A stretch of 57,044 nt of DNA from Luteimonas aquatica (GTDB lineage: Bacteria; Pseudomonadota; Gammaproteobacteria; Xanthomonadales; Xanthomonadaceae): the NCBI RefSeq assembly GCF_022662575.1, contig NZ_JALBFU010000001.1:1-57044 (forward strand). The letters are read 5' to 3'. Position numbers and translations under genes: made by a program. Every line of letters begins with the position of its first letter. Position 1 is the stretch's first letter. Positions 17,262 to 31,348 of the stretch are shown here, one piece after another. The notes beneath the pieces are model-generated. The model was given only the letters and a program-made list of their open reading frames with translations, made no database searches and was not told the DNA's origin.

Positions 17262-18055
17262 CGGCGATGTTCTGCAACGGCCTGCCGGCCACGAGCGAGG
17301 ATCTGCGCGCCCTGGCGCTGCGCAACTACGGCCACTTCACCGTCATGCAGGTGCGCGGCGGCGCGGCGCAGGGGCTGCATGCCCATCTGGCGCGGCTGCA
17401 GGCGGCCACGCGCGAGCTCTTCGGCGCCGAGCTGGAGGCCGGACGCATCGTGGCCGAGCTGCGCCATGCGCTGGCCGCCGCCGGCATGGGCGACTGCTCG
17501 GTCCGGATCACCGTGTTCTCCCGCGAGTTCGACATCGACGATCCGGCGCGTGCGATCGGCCTGGACGTACTGATCGCCCTGGCGCCGCCGTCGACGGCCG
17601 GCGGCGCGCCGCTGCGGGTGAAGAGCTACCGCCACGAGCGCACGCTGCCGCACATCAAGCATGCGGGGACCCTGCCGCTGTTCCATTTCCGGCGCCAGGC
17701 GCGGCTGGCCGGCTACGACGACGCCCTGTTCGTCGATGCGGCGGGGCGGATCAGCGAGGGCTCGATCTGGAACGTCGGCTTCTGGGACGGTGCCCGCGTG
17801 GTCTGGCCGCAGGCCCCGGCGCTGCACGGCATCATGCAGCAGTTGCTGGAGGCCGGCCTGCGGGAGACGGGCGTGGCGCAGGTCCGCAGGGAGATCGGCC
17901 TGGGCGATCTGCCAGGGTTCCAAGCGGCGTTCGCCAGCTATTCCCGGGGGATCCATCCGCTGGCGGCCGTCGACGGGGTCGCCTTCGAGGGCGGGGCGGG
18001 GCTGCCCGAGCGCCTGGCGCGGGCCCTGGCGACGCAGCCCTGGGAACCTGTCTGA
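17258..18055 (+). CDS. Class IV (branched-chain-type) PLP aminotransferase
   Basis: 265 aa, fold-type IV PLP enzyme. The probable PLP lysine is in the stretch [14 protein letters not shown] (numbered about residues 128-141), and the glutamate plus [12 protein letters not shown] motif (about 163-174) is the family hallmark. Members are branched-chain or D-amino-acid aminotransferases and aminodeoxychorismate lyase; I cannot choose. The start overlaps the nitronate monooxygenase stop by 4 bp, so both are likely expressed together before rpsP. Confidence 0.88.
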   Translation: MTAMFCNGLPATSEDLRALALRNYGHFTVMQVRGGAAQGLHAHLARLQAATRELFGAELEAGRIVAELRHALAAAGMGDCSVRITVFSREFDIDDPARAIGLDVLIALAPPSTAGGAPLRVKSYRHERTLPHIKHAGTLPLFHFRRQARLAGYDDALFVDAAGRISEGSIWNVGFWDGARVVWPQAPALHGIMQQLLEAGLRETGVAQVRREIGLGDLPGFQAAFASYSRGIHPLAAVDGVAFEGGAGLPERLARALATQPWEPV

Positions 18056-18071
18056 ACCGGCGGGCCGGCGG

Positions 18072-18101
18072 TTCCCCATAACCGGCTGAATGCCTTATAC
18101 T
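18072..18101 (+). promoter_or_regulatory. Candidate rpsP promoter
   Basis: TATACT at 18096-18101 with a weak TTCCCC -35 18 bp upstream, 53 bp before the rpsP start. It would drive rpsP-rimM-trmD. Confidence 0.45.
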
Positions 18102-18154
18102 TTCTGGCTTACCTCGCCGTCCTGGCGACTGGGCAACACAGGAAAGCTCCTCTC

Positions 18155-18427
18155 ATGGTCAAAATTCGCCTCACCCGTGGCGGCGCCAAGAAGCGCCCGT
18201 TCTACCACATCATCGTCACCGACCAGCGCAGCGCGCGCGACGGCCGCAACATCGAGCGCGTGGGTTACTACAACCCCGTCGCCGCCGGCAACGAACAGCG
18301 CGTCGTGCTGGACATCGCCCGCGTCGACCATTGGGTCGGGCAGGGCGCCCAGCTGACCGACAAGGTCCGCAACCTCTACAAGGAAGCGGCCAAGGCCGCC
18401 GCAGCCGCTCCCGCAGCGGCAGCCTGA
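18155..18427 (+). CDS. rpsP: 30S ribosomal protein S16
   Basis: 90 aa. [19 protein letters not shown] with [21 protein letters not shown] is the S16 signature. S16 assembles early on the 5' domain of 16S rRNA. An Ala-rich C-terminal tail ([11 protein letters not shown]) is an extension beyond the core. It heads the conserved rpsP-rimM-trmD-rplS cluster. Confidence 0.98.
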   Translation: MVKIRLTRGGAKKRPFYHIIVTDQRSARDGRNIERVGYYNPVAAGNEQRVVLDIARVDHWVGQGAQLTDKVRNLYKEAAKAAAAAPAAAA

Positions 18428-18557
18428 CGCCCGCGGCCGCGCCCGGCGCGGCTGCCCGTCCATCGCTGGATTCCGCGACGTGCCCGCCGCTGTCGGGCCC
18501 GTTCCGATCGACGTGATGCTCCGATGAGCACGATGCCTCGTTGAACAGGATGCTTGT

Positions 18558-19058
18558 ATGGGCATGATCCTGATGGGCAAGATCCACGGCGCGTTCGGCG
18601 TGCGCGGCGAGCTCAAGCTCGAGTCCTTCACCGAGCCGCAGCGGGCCATCTTCCGCTACCAGCCCTGGACCCTGCGCGACGCGCAGGGGCGCGAGCGTGC
18701 GCTGGCTGACGCGCGCGGACGCGAGACCGCCAAGGGACTGGTCGCGACCTTTCCCGGCGTGGAAGACCGCGACACGGCCGAGGCGCTGCGCGGCACCGAG
18801 GTCTGGGTGCCGCGCTCGGCGCTGCCGCCGCCCAAGCCCGGCGAGTACTACTGGGTCGACCTGGAAGGACTGCGGGTGGTGAACAGCGAGGGCGCCGATT
18901 TCGGCACGGTCTCGCACCTGTTCTCCACCGGCGTGAACGACGTCCTGGTCGCGCGCGGCGAGCGCGAACGCATGATTCCCTTCGTCGAACCGGACTACGT
19001 GGTCTCGGTGGACTTCGAGGCCGGCGTGGTGACGGTGGACTGGGACGCGGATTTCTGA
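18558..19058 (+). CDS. rimM: Ribosome maturation factor RimM
   Basis: 166 aa. The N-terminal domain begins [21 protein letters not shown]; the C-terminal PRC-barrel includes [13 protein letters not shown] and [19 protein letters not shown]. It helps process 16S rRNA and mature the 30S head region, binding S19. The first two codons could be skipped in favour of a second ATG 6 bp on. Located 130 bp after rpsP. Confidence 0.96.
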   Translation: MGMILMGKIHGAFGVRGELKLESFTEPQRAIFRYQPWTLRDAQGRERALADARGRETAKGLVATFPGVEDRDTAEALRGTEVWVPRSALPPPKPGEYYWVDLEGLRVVNSEGADFGTVSHLFSTGVNDVLVARGERERMIPFVEPDYVVSVDFEAGVVTVDWDADF

Positions 19059-19166
19059 GGCCGGGCGGCGCCGCACCGGCGCAATGGATCAAGCACAATG
19101 GGGTCCGGCTTTCGTCGGCGACGACGGGAGCCGCCATCGCGTCCTCCATCCCCGAACCCGGCTTCC

Positions 19167-19904
<738 letters not shown>

Positions 19905-19962
19905 ACGGGCGCGGGGCAAGGGGGGATTCGCCGCCAGGGCCTTGGAAAGATGCGGTAACTGC

Positions 19963-19992
19963 TTGCCGCATAAAGAAAAATGCCGTTATAAT
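19963..19992 (+). promoter_or_regulatory. Strong candidate rplS promoter
   Basis: TTGCCG, 18-bp spacer, TATAAT, a perfect -10 hexamer in a locally AT-rich patch. It predicts transcription from about 19999 and a leader of about 114 nt before rplS, so rplS need not depend only on the upstream cluster. Confidence 0.7.
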
Positions 19993-20016
19993 TCGCGGCT
20001 TCGTTCCACCCAAGCC

Positions 20017-20082
20017 ATGACGCGGGTCCACGTGCACTCGCGCAACAACCGCCGCCTGCCCCCGGCAGACGGACTTCGATAA
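20017..20082 (+). other. Possible 21-codon upstream ORF in the rplS leader
   Basis: ATG 20017 to TAA 20082, fully inside the predicted rplS leader and ending 30 nt before the rplS ATG. The peptide is rich in basic residues (six Arg, two His). No clear Shine-Dalgarno precedes it. It may be chance, or a leader peptide in ribosomal-protein autoregulation. Confidence 0.25.
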
Positions 20083-20112
20083 CAACAGGCAAATACAACC
20101 CGGACTCGTGCC

Positions 20113-20517
20113 ATGAACAAGCCATCGATCCACACGCTGCTGCAGAACTTCGAAACCGAACAGGTGCAGCGCAAGCTCCCGGACTTCGGTCCCGGCGATA
20201 CCGTCGTCGTCAACGTCAAGGTGAAGGAAGGCAACCGCGAACGCGTGCAGGCCTACGAAGGCGTGGTGATCGGCAAGAAGAACGCGGGCCTCAACTCCGC
20301 CTTCACCGTGCGCAAGATCTCGCACGGCTACGGCGTCGAGCGCGTCTTCCAGACCCACAGCGCCGCCATCGATTCGGTGCAGGTCAAGCGCCGCGGCGAC
20401 GTGCGCTCGGGCAAGCTGTACTATCTGCGCGGCCTGGAAGGCAAGAAGGCGCGCATCAAGGAAGACCTGGCCGCCCACGCCAAGGCGAAGGCCGCCGCCG
20501 CTGCCGCCGCCGAGTAA
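20113..20517 (+). CDS. rplS: 50S ribosomal protein L19
   Basis: 134 aa. The L19 core is clear: [45 protein letters not shown] and [26 protein letters not shown]19 sits at the 30S-50S interface and contacts bridges to 16S rRNA. The C-terminus carries an Ala/Lys-rich tail. It closes the rpsP-rimM-trmD-rplS cluster and has its own predicted promoter 5' and a terminator 3'. The Shine-Dalgarno is weak. Confidence 0.98.
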   Translation: MNKPSIHTLLQNFETEQVQRKLPDFGPGDTVVVNVKVKEGNRERVQAYEGVVIGKKNAGLNSAFTVRKISHGYGVERVFQTHSAAIDSVQVKRRGDVRSGKLYYLRGLEGKKARIKEDLAAHAKAKAAAAAAAE

Positions 20518-20542
20518 TCGGCACGCAAGCTGTCCGCCCGGA

Positions 20543-20570
20543 AGGCCGCCGCGAGGCGGCCTTTCGCGTT
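20543..20570 (+). terminator. rplS intrinsic terminator
   Basis: AGGCCGCC, loop GCGA, GGCGGCCT followed by TTCGCGTTT, 26 bp after the rplS stop. Confidence 0.75.
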
Positions 20571-20585
20571 TGCGGCGATACGATC

Positions 20586-20630
20586 CATGACGGTTCGACT
20601 CAAGACGACACGATCCAAGACGACACGATC
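20586..20630 (+). repeat. 15-bp tandem duplication upstream of the GFA gene
   Basis: CAAGACGACACGATC occurs twice head to tail (20601-20615, 20616-20630), preceded by a degenerate 15-nt copy (20586-20600) that matches at 9 of 15 positions. It lies in the leader just before the Shine-Dalgarno of the next gene. Confidence 0.85.
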
Positions 20631-20648
20631 CAAAAAAGGAGACGCGGC

Positions 20649-21041
20649 ATGGAACGATTTACCGGCGGTTGCCTGTGCGGCGGCGTGCGCATCGTGGCCT
20701 CGGGACGCCCGTACCGGGTCGGGCTTTGCCATTGCCTGGACTGCCGCAAGCATCATGGCGCGCTCTTCCAGGCCTCCGCGATCTTTCCCCAGGATGCGGT
20801 CGCGATCGAGGGCGAGACGCGCGACTACGCCGGACGGTTCTTCTGCCCGCGCTGCGGTTCGTCCGTGTTCGCGCGCACGGGCGACGAAGTCGAGGTGAAC
20901 CTCGGCTCCCTGGATGCGCCCGACCAGCTGCGGCCGACCTATGAAAGCTGGACCGTCCGCCGCGAATCCTGGCTGCCGGCGTTTGCGCTCGCGAAACGGT
21001 ACGAGCGCGACCGCGACGCCTCGGGCCGGTTCGAGGAATAG
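20649..21041 (+). CDS. GFA-family (glutathione-dependent formaldehyde-activating-like) zinc protein
   Basis: 130 aa. Zinc-binding cysteines: GGCLCGGV near residues 7-12, CHCLDCRK and FFCPRCGSSVFA. The fold is that of Gfa/CENP-V proteins; the named founder speeds S-hydroxymethylglutathione formation, but most members are uncharacterised, so no reaction is claimed. AAGGAG ends 12 nt before ATG 20649 and supports the start. A different-frame ATG at 20587 would translate the tandem repeat and is rejected. Confidence 0.88.
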   Translation: MERFTGGCLCGGVRIVASGRPYRVGLCHCLDCRKHHGALFQASAIFPQDAVAIEGETRDYAGRFFCPRCGSSVFARTGDEVEVNLGSLDAPDQLRPTYESWTVRRESWLPAFALAKRYERDRDASGRFEE

Positions 21042-21166
21042 GCCGTCCGCCGCCAATCCCCTGGCGGGAGAAGGCGCGCGCAGACGCGCCGGCTTGGTCT
21101 TGCGCGCCGAGCAGGCGCCATGCAATGCCGGTATCGTGCGCCCTCGTACCCGAAGGCGATCAACGC

Positions 21167-21583
21167 ATGAAAACGCGCCAGCTCGTGTCGTCCGGTTCTC
21201 CTCTGGAACCCGAGATCGGTTTCAGCCGCGCCGTGCGCGTCGGTTCCCACCTGGCCGTGGCGGGGACCGCGCCCATCGGTGCCGACGGGCGCGCCGCCCA
21301 TCCGGGCGATGTGTATGCCCAGACCAGGTTGTGCCTGGAGATCGCCGCGCGCGCCATCGAGGAGGCCGGGGGCGACCTTTCCCAGGTGGTCCGCACCCGC
21401 ATCATGCTGACCGACATCGAGCGTTGGCGCGAGGCGGCGCGCGCGCACGGCGAACTGTTCGGCTCGATCCGCCCGGCCTGCACCTTCGTGCAGGTGGGGC
21501 GCTTCATCGACCCGGAATGGCTGGTCGAGATCGAGGCCGATTGCGTGGTTGCTTCGCAACCGGAAAACGACGCCGCCCGATAG
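21167..21583 (+). CDS. RidA-family (YjgF/UK114) protein
   Basis: 138 aa. Family hallmarks are GFSRAVRVGSHLAVAGTAPIG, VVRTRIMLTDIERW and RPACTFVQVGRFIDPEWLVEIEA, with the conserved Arg (RPACTF) that defines active RidA deaminases. These hydrolyse reactive enamine/imine intermediates made by PLP enzymes to ketoacids and ammonia. This belongs to a Rid subgroup with an extra N-terminal loop rather than classic RidA. It stands alone between the GFA gene and a convergent MATE gene. Confidence 0.88.
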   Translation: MKTRQLVSSGSPLEPEIGFSRAVRVGSHLAVAGTAPIGADGRAAHPGDVYAQTRLCLEIAARAIEEAGGDLSQVVRTRIMLTDIERWREAARAHGELFGSIRPACTFVQVGRFIDPEWLVEIEADCVVASQPENDAAR

Positions 21584-21591
21584 GACATTCG

Positions 21592-23079
21592 CTACGCGGA
21601 TGTTCCGGTCCGCCCGCCGGATGCCTCGATCCGCGGCGCGGGGTCGGCGACGGGCGAAGGCGGCTGCGCCGGCACTTCCGAGGGCGTCGCCATCCGGTCG
21701 CCGGCCGGCGCCAGCATGCGCGCCTGCCGCCAGCCGCCCCACTTGTAGTAGGCCAGCGCCATCAGCATCGAGCAGATCGAGCTGACCGGGAAGCTCCACC
21801 AGATCGCGTCGGCGCCCAGGTACGGCTGCAGCAGCAGCGCGAACGGCACGCGGATGCCCCACAGTGCCCCGGCCAGGATCAGCAGCGGCGGCAGCACCGC
21901 ACCGGTGGCGCGCACTACGCCCGAGACCACGAAGGTCACGCCGAAGAACAGGAAGGACCAGACCGCGATGTGGTTGAGGTGGCGCGCGTTGGCCAGCGCG
22001 CCGCTGGCCTCGGGCAGGAACAGCGACAGCGTGGCATGGTCGAACAGCACGATCGGCAGGATCAGCACGCCGGTGAGCAGGAAATTGAACGCGATGCCGG
22101 TGCGCGCGGTGGCGTTGACGCGCCCCCATTGCCGCGCGCCGACGTTCTGCGCGGCCATCGACGAGCATGCCGCGCCGATCGCCATGGCCGGCATCTGCAC
22201 GTAGGTCCACAGCTGCAGCGCCGCCCCGTAGGCGGAGGTGGTGTCGACGCCGTAGCCGTTGACCATGCTGATCATCATGATCATCGACAGCGAGATCAGG
22301 ATCATCTGCACGCCCATCGGCACGCCCTTGACGATCAGCGCGCGCAGGATCGCGCGGTCGGGCACGTAGACGGCCTTCTCGTGGCGGCTGATCCACAGCG
22401 GATGCCGGCGATGGCGCAGCCACAGGATCATCGCCGCCAGGCTCACGGCGTTCGCGATCAGGGTGGCGGTGGCCGAGCCCGCGATGCCCAGTTCCGGGAA
22501 TGGGCCGATGCCGAAGATCAGCAGCGGGTTGAACACGATGTCCAGCAGCACGACCAGCAGCAGGAACGCGAACGGCGTCCGCGTGTCGCCGGCGCCGCGC
22601 AGGATTGCCGAGAGGAAGGCGAACATGTACAGGAGCGGCGTGGCCAGGAAGACGATGCGCAGGTAGTCCTCGGCCAGCGGCAGCGCATCGCGCGGCGTGT
22701 GCATCCAGACCAGGACGTGGCGCGCCAGCGGCATGCCGATCAGCGCCACCGCGATCGAGACGCCGAGGAAGAAGGTGGCGCTGGTGCCGATCACGCGCTT
22801 GGCCTGGGCCGGGTCCCTGGCGCCCATCGCCTGGCCGACCAGGATGGTGGCGGCCATGCCGACGCCGAAGATCGCGCCGATCAGGAAGAACATGATGTTG
22901 TTGGCGTTGGCCGTCGCGGTGAGCGCCTGTTCGCCGAGAAAGCGCCCGACCCAGACGGCGTTGACCGAGCCGTTGAGCGATTGCAGCACGTTCCCGGCCA
23001 GGATCGGCAGCGCGAACAGGAACAGGGTGGAGCCGATCGGGCCCTGGGTAAGATCGCGGGGAGCTTTCATCGGCGGCAT
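21592..23079 (-). CDS. MATE-family multidrug exporter
   Basis: 495 aa with twelve predicted helices in two pseudo-repeats. The start MPPMKAPRDLTQGPIGSTLFLFALPILAGNVLQ leads into the MATE N-terminus; LSAILRGAGDTRTPFAFLLL and VFNPLLIFG are the family motifs of the first half, ISLSMIMMISMVNGYG and AVLPPLLILAGALWGIRVPFA of the second. It exports cationic drugs in exchange for H+ or Na+. An ATG 9 bp downstream (MKAPRD) is an equal choice. It converges with the RidA gene (8-bp gap), and its C-terminal tail is Pro/Ser-rich. Confidence 0.92.
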   Translation of the reverse strand: MPPMKAPRDLTQGPIGSTLFLFALPILAGNVLQSLNGSVNAVWVGRFLGEQALTATANANNIMFFLIGAIFGVGMAATILVGQAMGARDPAQAKRVIGTSATFFLGVSIAVALIGMPLARHVLVWMHTPRDALPLAEDYLRIVFLATPLLYMFAFLSAILRGAGDTRTPFAFLLLVVLLDIVFNPLLIFGIGPFPELGIAGSATATLIANAVSLAAMILWLRHRRHPLWISRHEKAVYVPDRAILRALIVKGVPMGVQMILISLSMIMMISMVNGYGVDTTSAYGAALQLWTYVQMPAMAIGAACSSMAAQNVGARQWGRVNATARTGIAFNFLLTGVLILPIVLFDHATLSLFLPEASGALANARHLNHIAVWSFLFFGVTFVVSGVVRATGAVLPPLLILAGALWGIRVPFALLLQPYLGADAIWWSFPVSSICSMLMALAYYKWGGWRQARMLAPAGDRMATPSEVPAQPPSPVADPAPRIEASGGRTGTSA

Positions 23080-23345
23080 GATGCCAGAGCGAATCGCGGG
23101 TTTTCCGCGCCGGCCGCGCGGCATGTGGGTGGCGATTAACCTGGATTGATGGATAATGTTCGCAACGGGGAAGAAAAGCCGAGCGCTTTTTCATTGCTGC
23201 CGGTGCGCCATTCGGCGGCCTCTTTCCGAATGCCTTTCCTTGCGCGTCCTTCCAGTCAGGATCGGGACAGCGACTTCGCGGAGAGGCGATGCCGGCGGCG
23301 CTACACTATGCCATCGCAGTGGAATCCTCCCAACGCGGAACGACC

Positions 23346-23750
23346 ATGGAAGACGCTTCGGGCGCCTCCGAAGTCAGGCTCGACGTCTGGCTCTGGGCCG
23401 CGCGCTTCTTCAAGACCCGCAGCCTGGCCAAGCAGGCGATCGAAACCGGCAAGATCGAGGTGGGCGGACAGCGCGCCAAGCCCTCGCGCGGCGTGCGCCC
23501 GGGCGATGCGCTGCGCATCGCGCGCGGCGAGGAGACGTTCGTCGTCGAGGTGCTGGGGTTGAGCGATGCGCGCGGCCCCGCCAGCCGGGCGCAGGCGCTG
23601 TACCGGGAGTCGGAGGCCTCGCGCGCCGAGCGCGAGAACCGGCGCGCCGAATTGCGCGCTGCCCGCGCGGGCTACCAGCCGCCGGACACCAAGCCGGACA
23701 AGCGCGCGCGGCGGCTGATCCGTGCGCTGGGCGATATCGATGCGGCCTGA
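23346..23750 (+). CDS. hslR: Heat-shock protein Hsp15 (S4-domain ribosome rescue factor)
   Basis: 134 aa. The S4 RNA-binding domain begins VRLDVWLWAARFFKTRSLAKQAIETGKIEVGGQRAKPS (residues about 10-47), the Hsp15 signature. A C-terminal basic tail follows (DKRARRLIRALGD). Hsp15 binds 50S subunits that carry nascent chains after premature dissociation. It lies 15 bp before an MFS pump gene, but no functional link is known. Confidence 0.93.
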   Translation: MEDASGASEVRLDVWLWAARFFKTRSLAKQAIETGKIEVGGQRAKPSRGVRPGDALRIARGEETFVVEVLGLSDARGPASRAQALYRESEASRAERENRRAELRAARAGYQPPDTKPDKRARRLIRALGDIDAA

Positions 23751-23765
23751 GCGGGGCGGACACGC

Positions 23766-25196
23766 ATGAGGCAGGGACGCCTGCTGCCGCTGATCGTTGC
23801 CTGCGCGCTGTTCATCGAGAACATGGATTCGACGGTCATCTCGACGTCGCTGCCGGAAATCGCGCGCGATCTGGCGACCGATCCGATCGCGCTGAAGCTG
23901 GCGCTGACCACCTACCTGCTGGCGCTGGCGGTGTTCATTCCGATCAGCGGCTGGGTGGCCGACCGCTTCGGCGCGCGGCCGACCTTCATGGCCGCGATCG
24001 GCGTGTTCCTGCTCGGCTCGGTCGGCTGCGCGGCCAGCGGTTCGCTGGAGACGCTGGTGGCGGCGCGCTTCGTGCAGGGCATGGGCGGGGCGATGATGGT
24101 ACCGGTGGGGCGCCTGGTGCTGCTGCGCACCGTGCCCAAGAGCGAACTGGTGCAGGCCCTGAGCTGGCTTACCATCCCGGCGCTGGTCGGGCCGGTGATC
24201 GGGCCGCCGCTGGGCGGCTTCATCACCACCTATTTCGACTGGCGCTGGATCTTCCTGATCAACATCCCGATGGGCATCCTCGGCATCGTCCTGGCCAGGC
24301 GCTTCATTCCCGACATCCGCGAAGCGGCGCCGCCGCTGGACTGGACCGGCTTCCTGCTGACCGGGCTGGGGCTGGGACTGGCGATGTTCGGTTTCTCCAC
24401 GCTGGGCCGGCACCTGGTGTCGCTGCCGCTGTCGGTGGGCGCGCTGGTGGTCGGCGTCGGCGCGCTGGCCGCTTACGTCTGGCATGCGCGGCGGCATGCG
24501 CATCCCTTGCTCGATCTCGGCCTGTTCCGCCTGCCGACCTACCGCGCCGGCGTGCTCGGCGGCTCGCTGTTCCGCATCGGCATCGGCGCGACCCCGTTCC
24601 TGCTGCCGTTGATGCTGCAGCTCGGTTTCGGCCTGAGCGCGGTGCAGTCGGGCTTGCTCACCTTCGTCTCCGCGCTGGGCGCGATGTTCATGAAGACCAT
24701 CGCCGCGAGCGTGCTGCGCCGCTTCGGCTTCCGCAGGGTGCTGGTCGCCAATGCCGTGATCGCCTCGCTGATGCTGTGCGGCTTCGGACTGTTCCGGCCG
24801 GACACGCCGCATGCCTACATCGTGGCGACGCTGCTGGTCAGCGGCTGCTTCCGCTCGCTGCAGTTCACCAGCTTGAACGCGATCAGCTTCGCGGACGTGG
24901 ATGCGAAGCGGATGGGCCAGGCCAGCAGCCTGTCGGGGATGATGCAGCAGCTCTCGCTGAGCATGGGCGTGGCGGTGGGCGGCTACGTGCTGGAGTTCGC
25001 CGGGCTGATCGGGCAGCGGCCGGCGACCGACGTGCACAACTTCTACGTCGCCTTCGCCGTGGTCGGGCTGATCTCGGCAAGCTCGGCGTGGATGATGTGG
25101 CGGCTGCCGCGCGATGCCGGCGCGGAGATGTCCGGGCGGGCGCGGGTCGGCAAGGAGATCGCCGAGCCGAAGGTGGAGCAGCGGCCGGCGACGTGA
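23766..25196 (+). CDS. MFS drug-efflux transporter (DHA2-type)
   Basis: 476 aa. N-terminus [21 protein letters not shown] is the DHA2 hallmark with the Asp in helix 1; motif A region [11 protein letters not shown]; motif [21 protein letters not shown], then FLINIPMGI. Probably 14 helices. No adaptor gene accompanies it, so it may act alone at the inner membrane. The cytoplasmic tail is charged. It is 15 bp downstream of hslR and converges with katG. Confidence 0.9.
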   Translation: MRQGRLLPLIVACALFIENMDSTVISTSLPEIARDLATDPIALKLALTTYLLALAVFIPISGWVADRFGARPTFMAAIGVFLLGSVGCAASGSLETLVAARFVQGMGGAMMVPVGRLVLLRTVPKSELVQALSWLTIPALVGPVIGPPLGGFITTYFDWRWIFLINIPMGILGIVLARRFIPDIREAAPPLDWTGFLLTGLGLGLAMFGFSTLGRHLVSLPLSVGALVVGVGALAAYVWHARRHAHPLLDLGLFRLPTYRAGVLGGSLFRIGIGATPFLLPLMLQLGFGLSAVQSGLLTFVSALGAMFMKTIAASVLRRFGFRRVLVANAVIASLMLCGFGLFRPDTPHAYIVATLLVSGCFRSLQFTSLNAISFADVDAKRMGQASSLSGMMQQLSLSMGVAVGGYVLEFAGLIGQRPATDVHNFYVAFAVVGLISASSAWMMWRLPRDAGAEMSGRARVGKEIAEPKVEQRPAT

Positions 25197-25276
25197 GCGA
25201 GGGGATATTGGCAGGCCGGGCCCTCGCTCGACCCCTCGTGCCGCGCGATCGGCGCGGCGCGAAGCTCCCGCGGACG

Positions 25277-25297
25277 GGGAGGGGCGATGCCCCTCCC
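25277..25297. terminator. Hairpin between MFS gene and katG
   Basis: GGGAGGGGC, loop GAT, GCCCCTCCC: a perfect 9-bp stem 12 bp past the katG stop. No U-run, so a terminator role is only likely. Confidence 0.45.
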
Positions 25298-25308
25298 GCC
25301 GAGGATGC

Positions 25309-28491
<3,183 letters not shown>

Positions 28492-28706
28492 CTACCTGCT
28501 GGAAGTGTGACGGGGGCCGCATGGTAGCGCGCCAGCGTTAGATTTGTGTCCGGGCGGCCGGCGCCGGTCCGGGGCCGGTCAAGACGGGTTCGTGCTTCAA
28601 AGGACGCAGCAGACGGCGCCATCGGTCCGACTGCCTTCGAGCCGGCATTCGGGGCATCGCCGACGGGTTCGGACAGCCGTCACCACCGTGCCCGGCGCGG
28701 CGCCGC

Positions 28707-28733
28707 GAAGACGGTTTCTTCCGCGCCGTCTTC
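28707..28733 (-). terminator. Hairpin after mutS
   Basis: GAAGACGG, 11-nt loop, CCGTCTTC, starting 11 bp past the mutS stop on the minus strand; no U-run. Confidence 0.35.
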
Positions 28734-28744
28734 CGCGTGGCGCC

Positions 28745-31348
28745 CTACGTCAGCGCCTTGATCCGGTACAGCGCTTCCAGCGCCTGCTTGGGCGTGAGTT
28801 CGTCCGGGTCGACGGCGGCCAGCGCATCGAGCGCGGCCGAAGCCGGCGCGAACAGGCCGAACTGCTGCGGCGAGTCGAGCGTGGCCGGCGACAGCGGCGC
28901 GGTGTCGCGGGTCTGCCGCTCCAGTTCGGCCAGGCGGCCGCGCGCTTCGCGGATCACCGCCTTGGGCAGGCCGGCCAGCGCGGCCACCTGCAGGCCGAAG
29001 CTGCGGTCGGCCGGGCCGTCCTTCACCGCATGCATGAAGACCAGGGTCTCGCCGCCGTGCCTGTCGTGGTGCTCGACCGCGTCCAGGTGCACGTTGGCGA
29101 TGCCGCTGCCCGGGGTGGCCAGGGCGGTCAGCTCGAAGTAGTGGGTGGCGAACAGGGTGTAGCAGCGGTTGTGCGCGGCCAGGTGGCGCGCGCAGGCCTC
29201 GGCCAGCGCCAGGCCGTCGTAGGTCGAGGTGCCGCGGCCGATCTCGTCCATCAGCACCAGCGACTGCGCGGTGGCGTGGTGCAGGATGTAGCTGGTCTCG
29301 GCCATCTCCACCATGAAGGTGGACTGGCCGCGGGCCAGGTCGTCGCCGGCGCCGATGCGGGTGAGGATGCGGTCGATCGGCCCGATCGTCGCGCTGGCGG
29401 CGGGCACGAAGCTGCCGATGTGGGCGAGCAGCACGATCAGCGCGTTCTGGCGCATGTAGGTGCTCTTGCCGCCCATGTTGGGGCCGGTGATCACCAGCAT
29501 GCGCCGCCCCTGACCGGAGTCGCCGTCCAGCGACAGGTCGTTGGGCTCGAACGGTTCGGTGCGCACGGCCTCCACCACCGGATGGCGGCCGCGCTCGATG
29601 CGCAGGCAGGGCTCGTCGACCAGCCGCGGGCGCGACCAGTCCAGCGTCTGCGCGCGCTCGGCGAAGCAGGCCAGCACGTCGAGCTCGGTCAGCGCGGCGC
29701 CGCAGCGCTTGAGCGATTCCAGATGCTCGTTCAGTCCGTCCAGCAGCTGTTCGTAGAGCAGCCGTTCGCGCGCCAGCGCGCGTTCGCGGGCGGACAGCAC
29801 CTTGTCCTCGAAATTCTTCAGCTCCTCGGTGATGTAGCGCTCGGCGCCGGTGAGCGTCTGCCGGCGCGTGTAGTGCGTGGGCGCGCGCGCGGCCTGCGCC
29901 TTGCTGATCTCGATGTAGTAGCCGTGGACGCGGTTGTAGCCGACCTTGAGCGTCGGGATGCCGCTGGCCTCGCGCTCGCGCTGTTCCAGGTCGACCAGGA
30001 ACTGGTCGGCATGGGTGGACAGGCGCCGCAGTTCGTCGAGTTCGGCGTCGTAGTCCTCGGCGAAGACGCCGCCGTCGCGGGCCAGCAGCGGCGGCTGCTC
30101 GACCAGCGCCTGCGCCAGCAGCGCGGCCTGCGCGTCGTGCTCGCCCAGTTCGGCGGCCAGCGCCTGCAGACGCGGCGAGTCGAGCGGTTGCAGGACCTCG
30201 CGCACCCGCGGCAGCAGCGCCAGGGCGTCGCGCAGCGTGCTCAGGTCGCGCGGGCGCGCCGAGCGCAGCGCGATGCGCGAGAGGATGCGTTCGACGTCGC
30301 CGAGCGCGCGGAAGGTCTCGCGCAGCGTATCGCCGGCGCCGTTGTCGATCAGCGTGGCGACGGCGTGGTGGCGGCGGCCGACCAGGTCGCGGTCGCGCAG
30401 CGGCCGGTGCAGCCAGCGCCGCAGCTGCCGTCCGCCCATCGGCGTGACGGTGGTGTCGAGCACGCCGAGCAGGGTGTGCTTCTGCTCGCCGTCCACGCGC
30501 ATGTCCAGTTCGAGGTGGCGGCGCGTGGCGGCGTTCATGGCGATGGCGCCGTCGCTGGATTCCACCGCGATCGCGGTCAGGTGCGGCAGGCGCTGCTTCT
30601 GCGTTTCCTCGACGTAGCCGAGCAGGGCGCTGGCCGCGGCGATGGCCAGCGGCCGGTCCTCGATGCCGAAGCCGGTGAGGTCGTGCAGGCCGAAGAACTG
30701 CAATAGTTGCCGGCGCCCGCTGTCGGCGTCGAACAGCCACGGCGCGCGGCGGCGCACGCCGGTGCGCGCGGTGACGAAGTCCGGCCAGCCTTCCTCGTCG
30801 GGCTGCAGCAGCTCGGCCGGCTCCAGGCGCGCCAGCTCGGCTTCCAGGGCGTCGTCGTTGGCGACCTCGTTGACCAGGAAGCGGCCGCCGGCCAGGTCCG
30901 CCCAGGCTAGGCCGTAGCCGCCGCTTTTTGTGCCGCCGCGAGCGATCGCCAGCAGCAGCGTGTCGCGGCGCTCGCTCAGCAACGCCTCGTCGGTGACCGT
31001 GCCGGGGGTGACGATGCGCACCACCTTGCGTTCGACCAGGCCCTTGCTCGCCGCCGGGTCGCCGATCTGCTCGCAGATCGCCACCGATTCGCCCAGTGCC
31101 ACCAGCCGCGCCAGATAGCCTTCCACCGCATGGAAGGGCACGCCGGCCATCGGAATGGGCTGCCCGGCGGAGGCGCCGCGCTGGGTCAGGGTGATGTCGA
31201 GCAGGCGCGCGGCCTTGCGCGCATCGTCGTAGAACAGTTCGTAGAAATCGCCCATCCGGAAGAACAGCAGCACGTCCGGATGTTCCGCCTTGGCGGCGAA
31301 GAACTGGCGCATCAGCGGCGTGTGCGAAGAGGTGTCGGGTTTGTTCAT
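28745..31348 (-). CDS. mutS: DNA mismatch repair protein MutS
   Basis: 867 aa. The mismatch-recognition Phe-x-Glu motif is in [19 protein letters not shown] near residue 31-49. The clamp and lever domains follow. The ABC-type ATPase has Walker [15 protein letters not shown] and Walker [21 protein letters not shown]. It binds mispairs and recruits MutL. The start ATG 31348 ([17 protein letters not shown]) fits the family; the open frame upstream is not. No mutL in the window. Confidence 0.98.
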   Translation of the reverse strand: MNKPDTSSHTPLMRQFFAAKAEHPDVLLFFRMGDFYELFYDDARKAARLLDITLTQRGASAGQPIPMAGVPFHAVEGYLARLVALGESVAICEQIGDPAASKGLVERKVVRIVTPGTVTDEALLSERRDTLLLAIARGGTKSGGYGLAWADLAGGRFLVNEVANDDALEAELARLEPAELLQPDEEGWPDFVTARTGVRRRAPWLFDADSGRRQLLQFFGLHDLTGFGIEDRPLAIAAASALLGYVEETQKQRLPHLTAIAVESSDGAIAMNAATRRHLELDMRVDGEQKHTLLGVLDTTVTPMGGRQLRRWLHRPLRDRDLVGRRHHAVATLIDNGAGDTLRETFRALGDVERILSRIALRSARPRDLSTLRDALALLPRVREVLQPLDSPRLQALAAELGEHDAQAALLAQALVEQPPLLARDGGVFAEDYDAELDELRRLSTHADQFLVDLEQREREASGIPTLKVGYNRVHGYYIEISKAQAARAPTHYTRRQTLTGAERYITEELKNFEDKVLSARERALARERLLYEQLLDGLNEHLESLKRCGAALTELDVLACFAERAQTLDWSRPRLVDEPCLRIERGRHPVVEAVRTEPFEPNDLSLDGDSGQGRRMLVITGPNMGGKSTYMRQNALIVLLAHIGSFVPAASATIGPIDRILTRIGAGDDLARGQSTFMVEMAETSYILHHATAQSLVLMDEIGRGTSTYDGLALAEACARHLAAHNRCYTLFATHYFELTALATPGSGIANVHLDAVEHHDRHGGETLVFMHAVKDGPADRSFGLQVAALAGLPKAVIREARGRLAELERQTRDTAPLSPATLDSPQQFGLFAPASAALDALAAVDPDELTPKQALEALYRIKALT

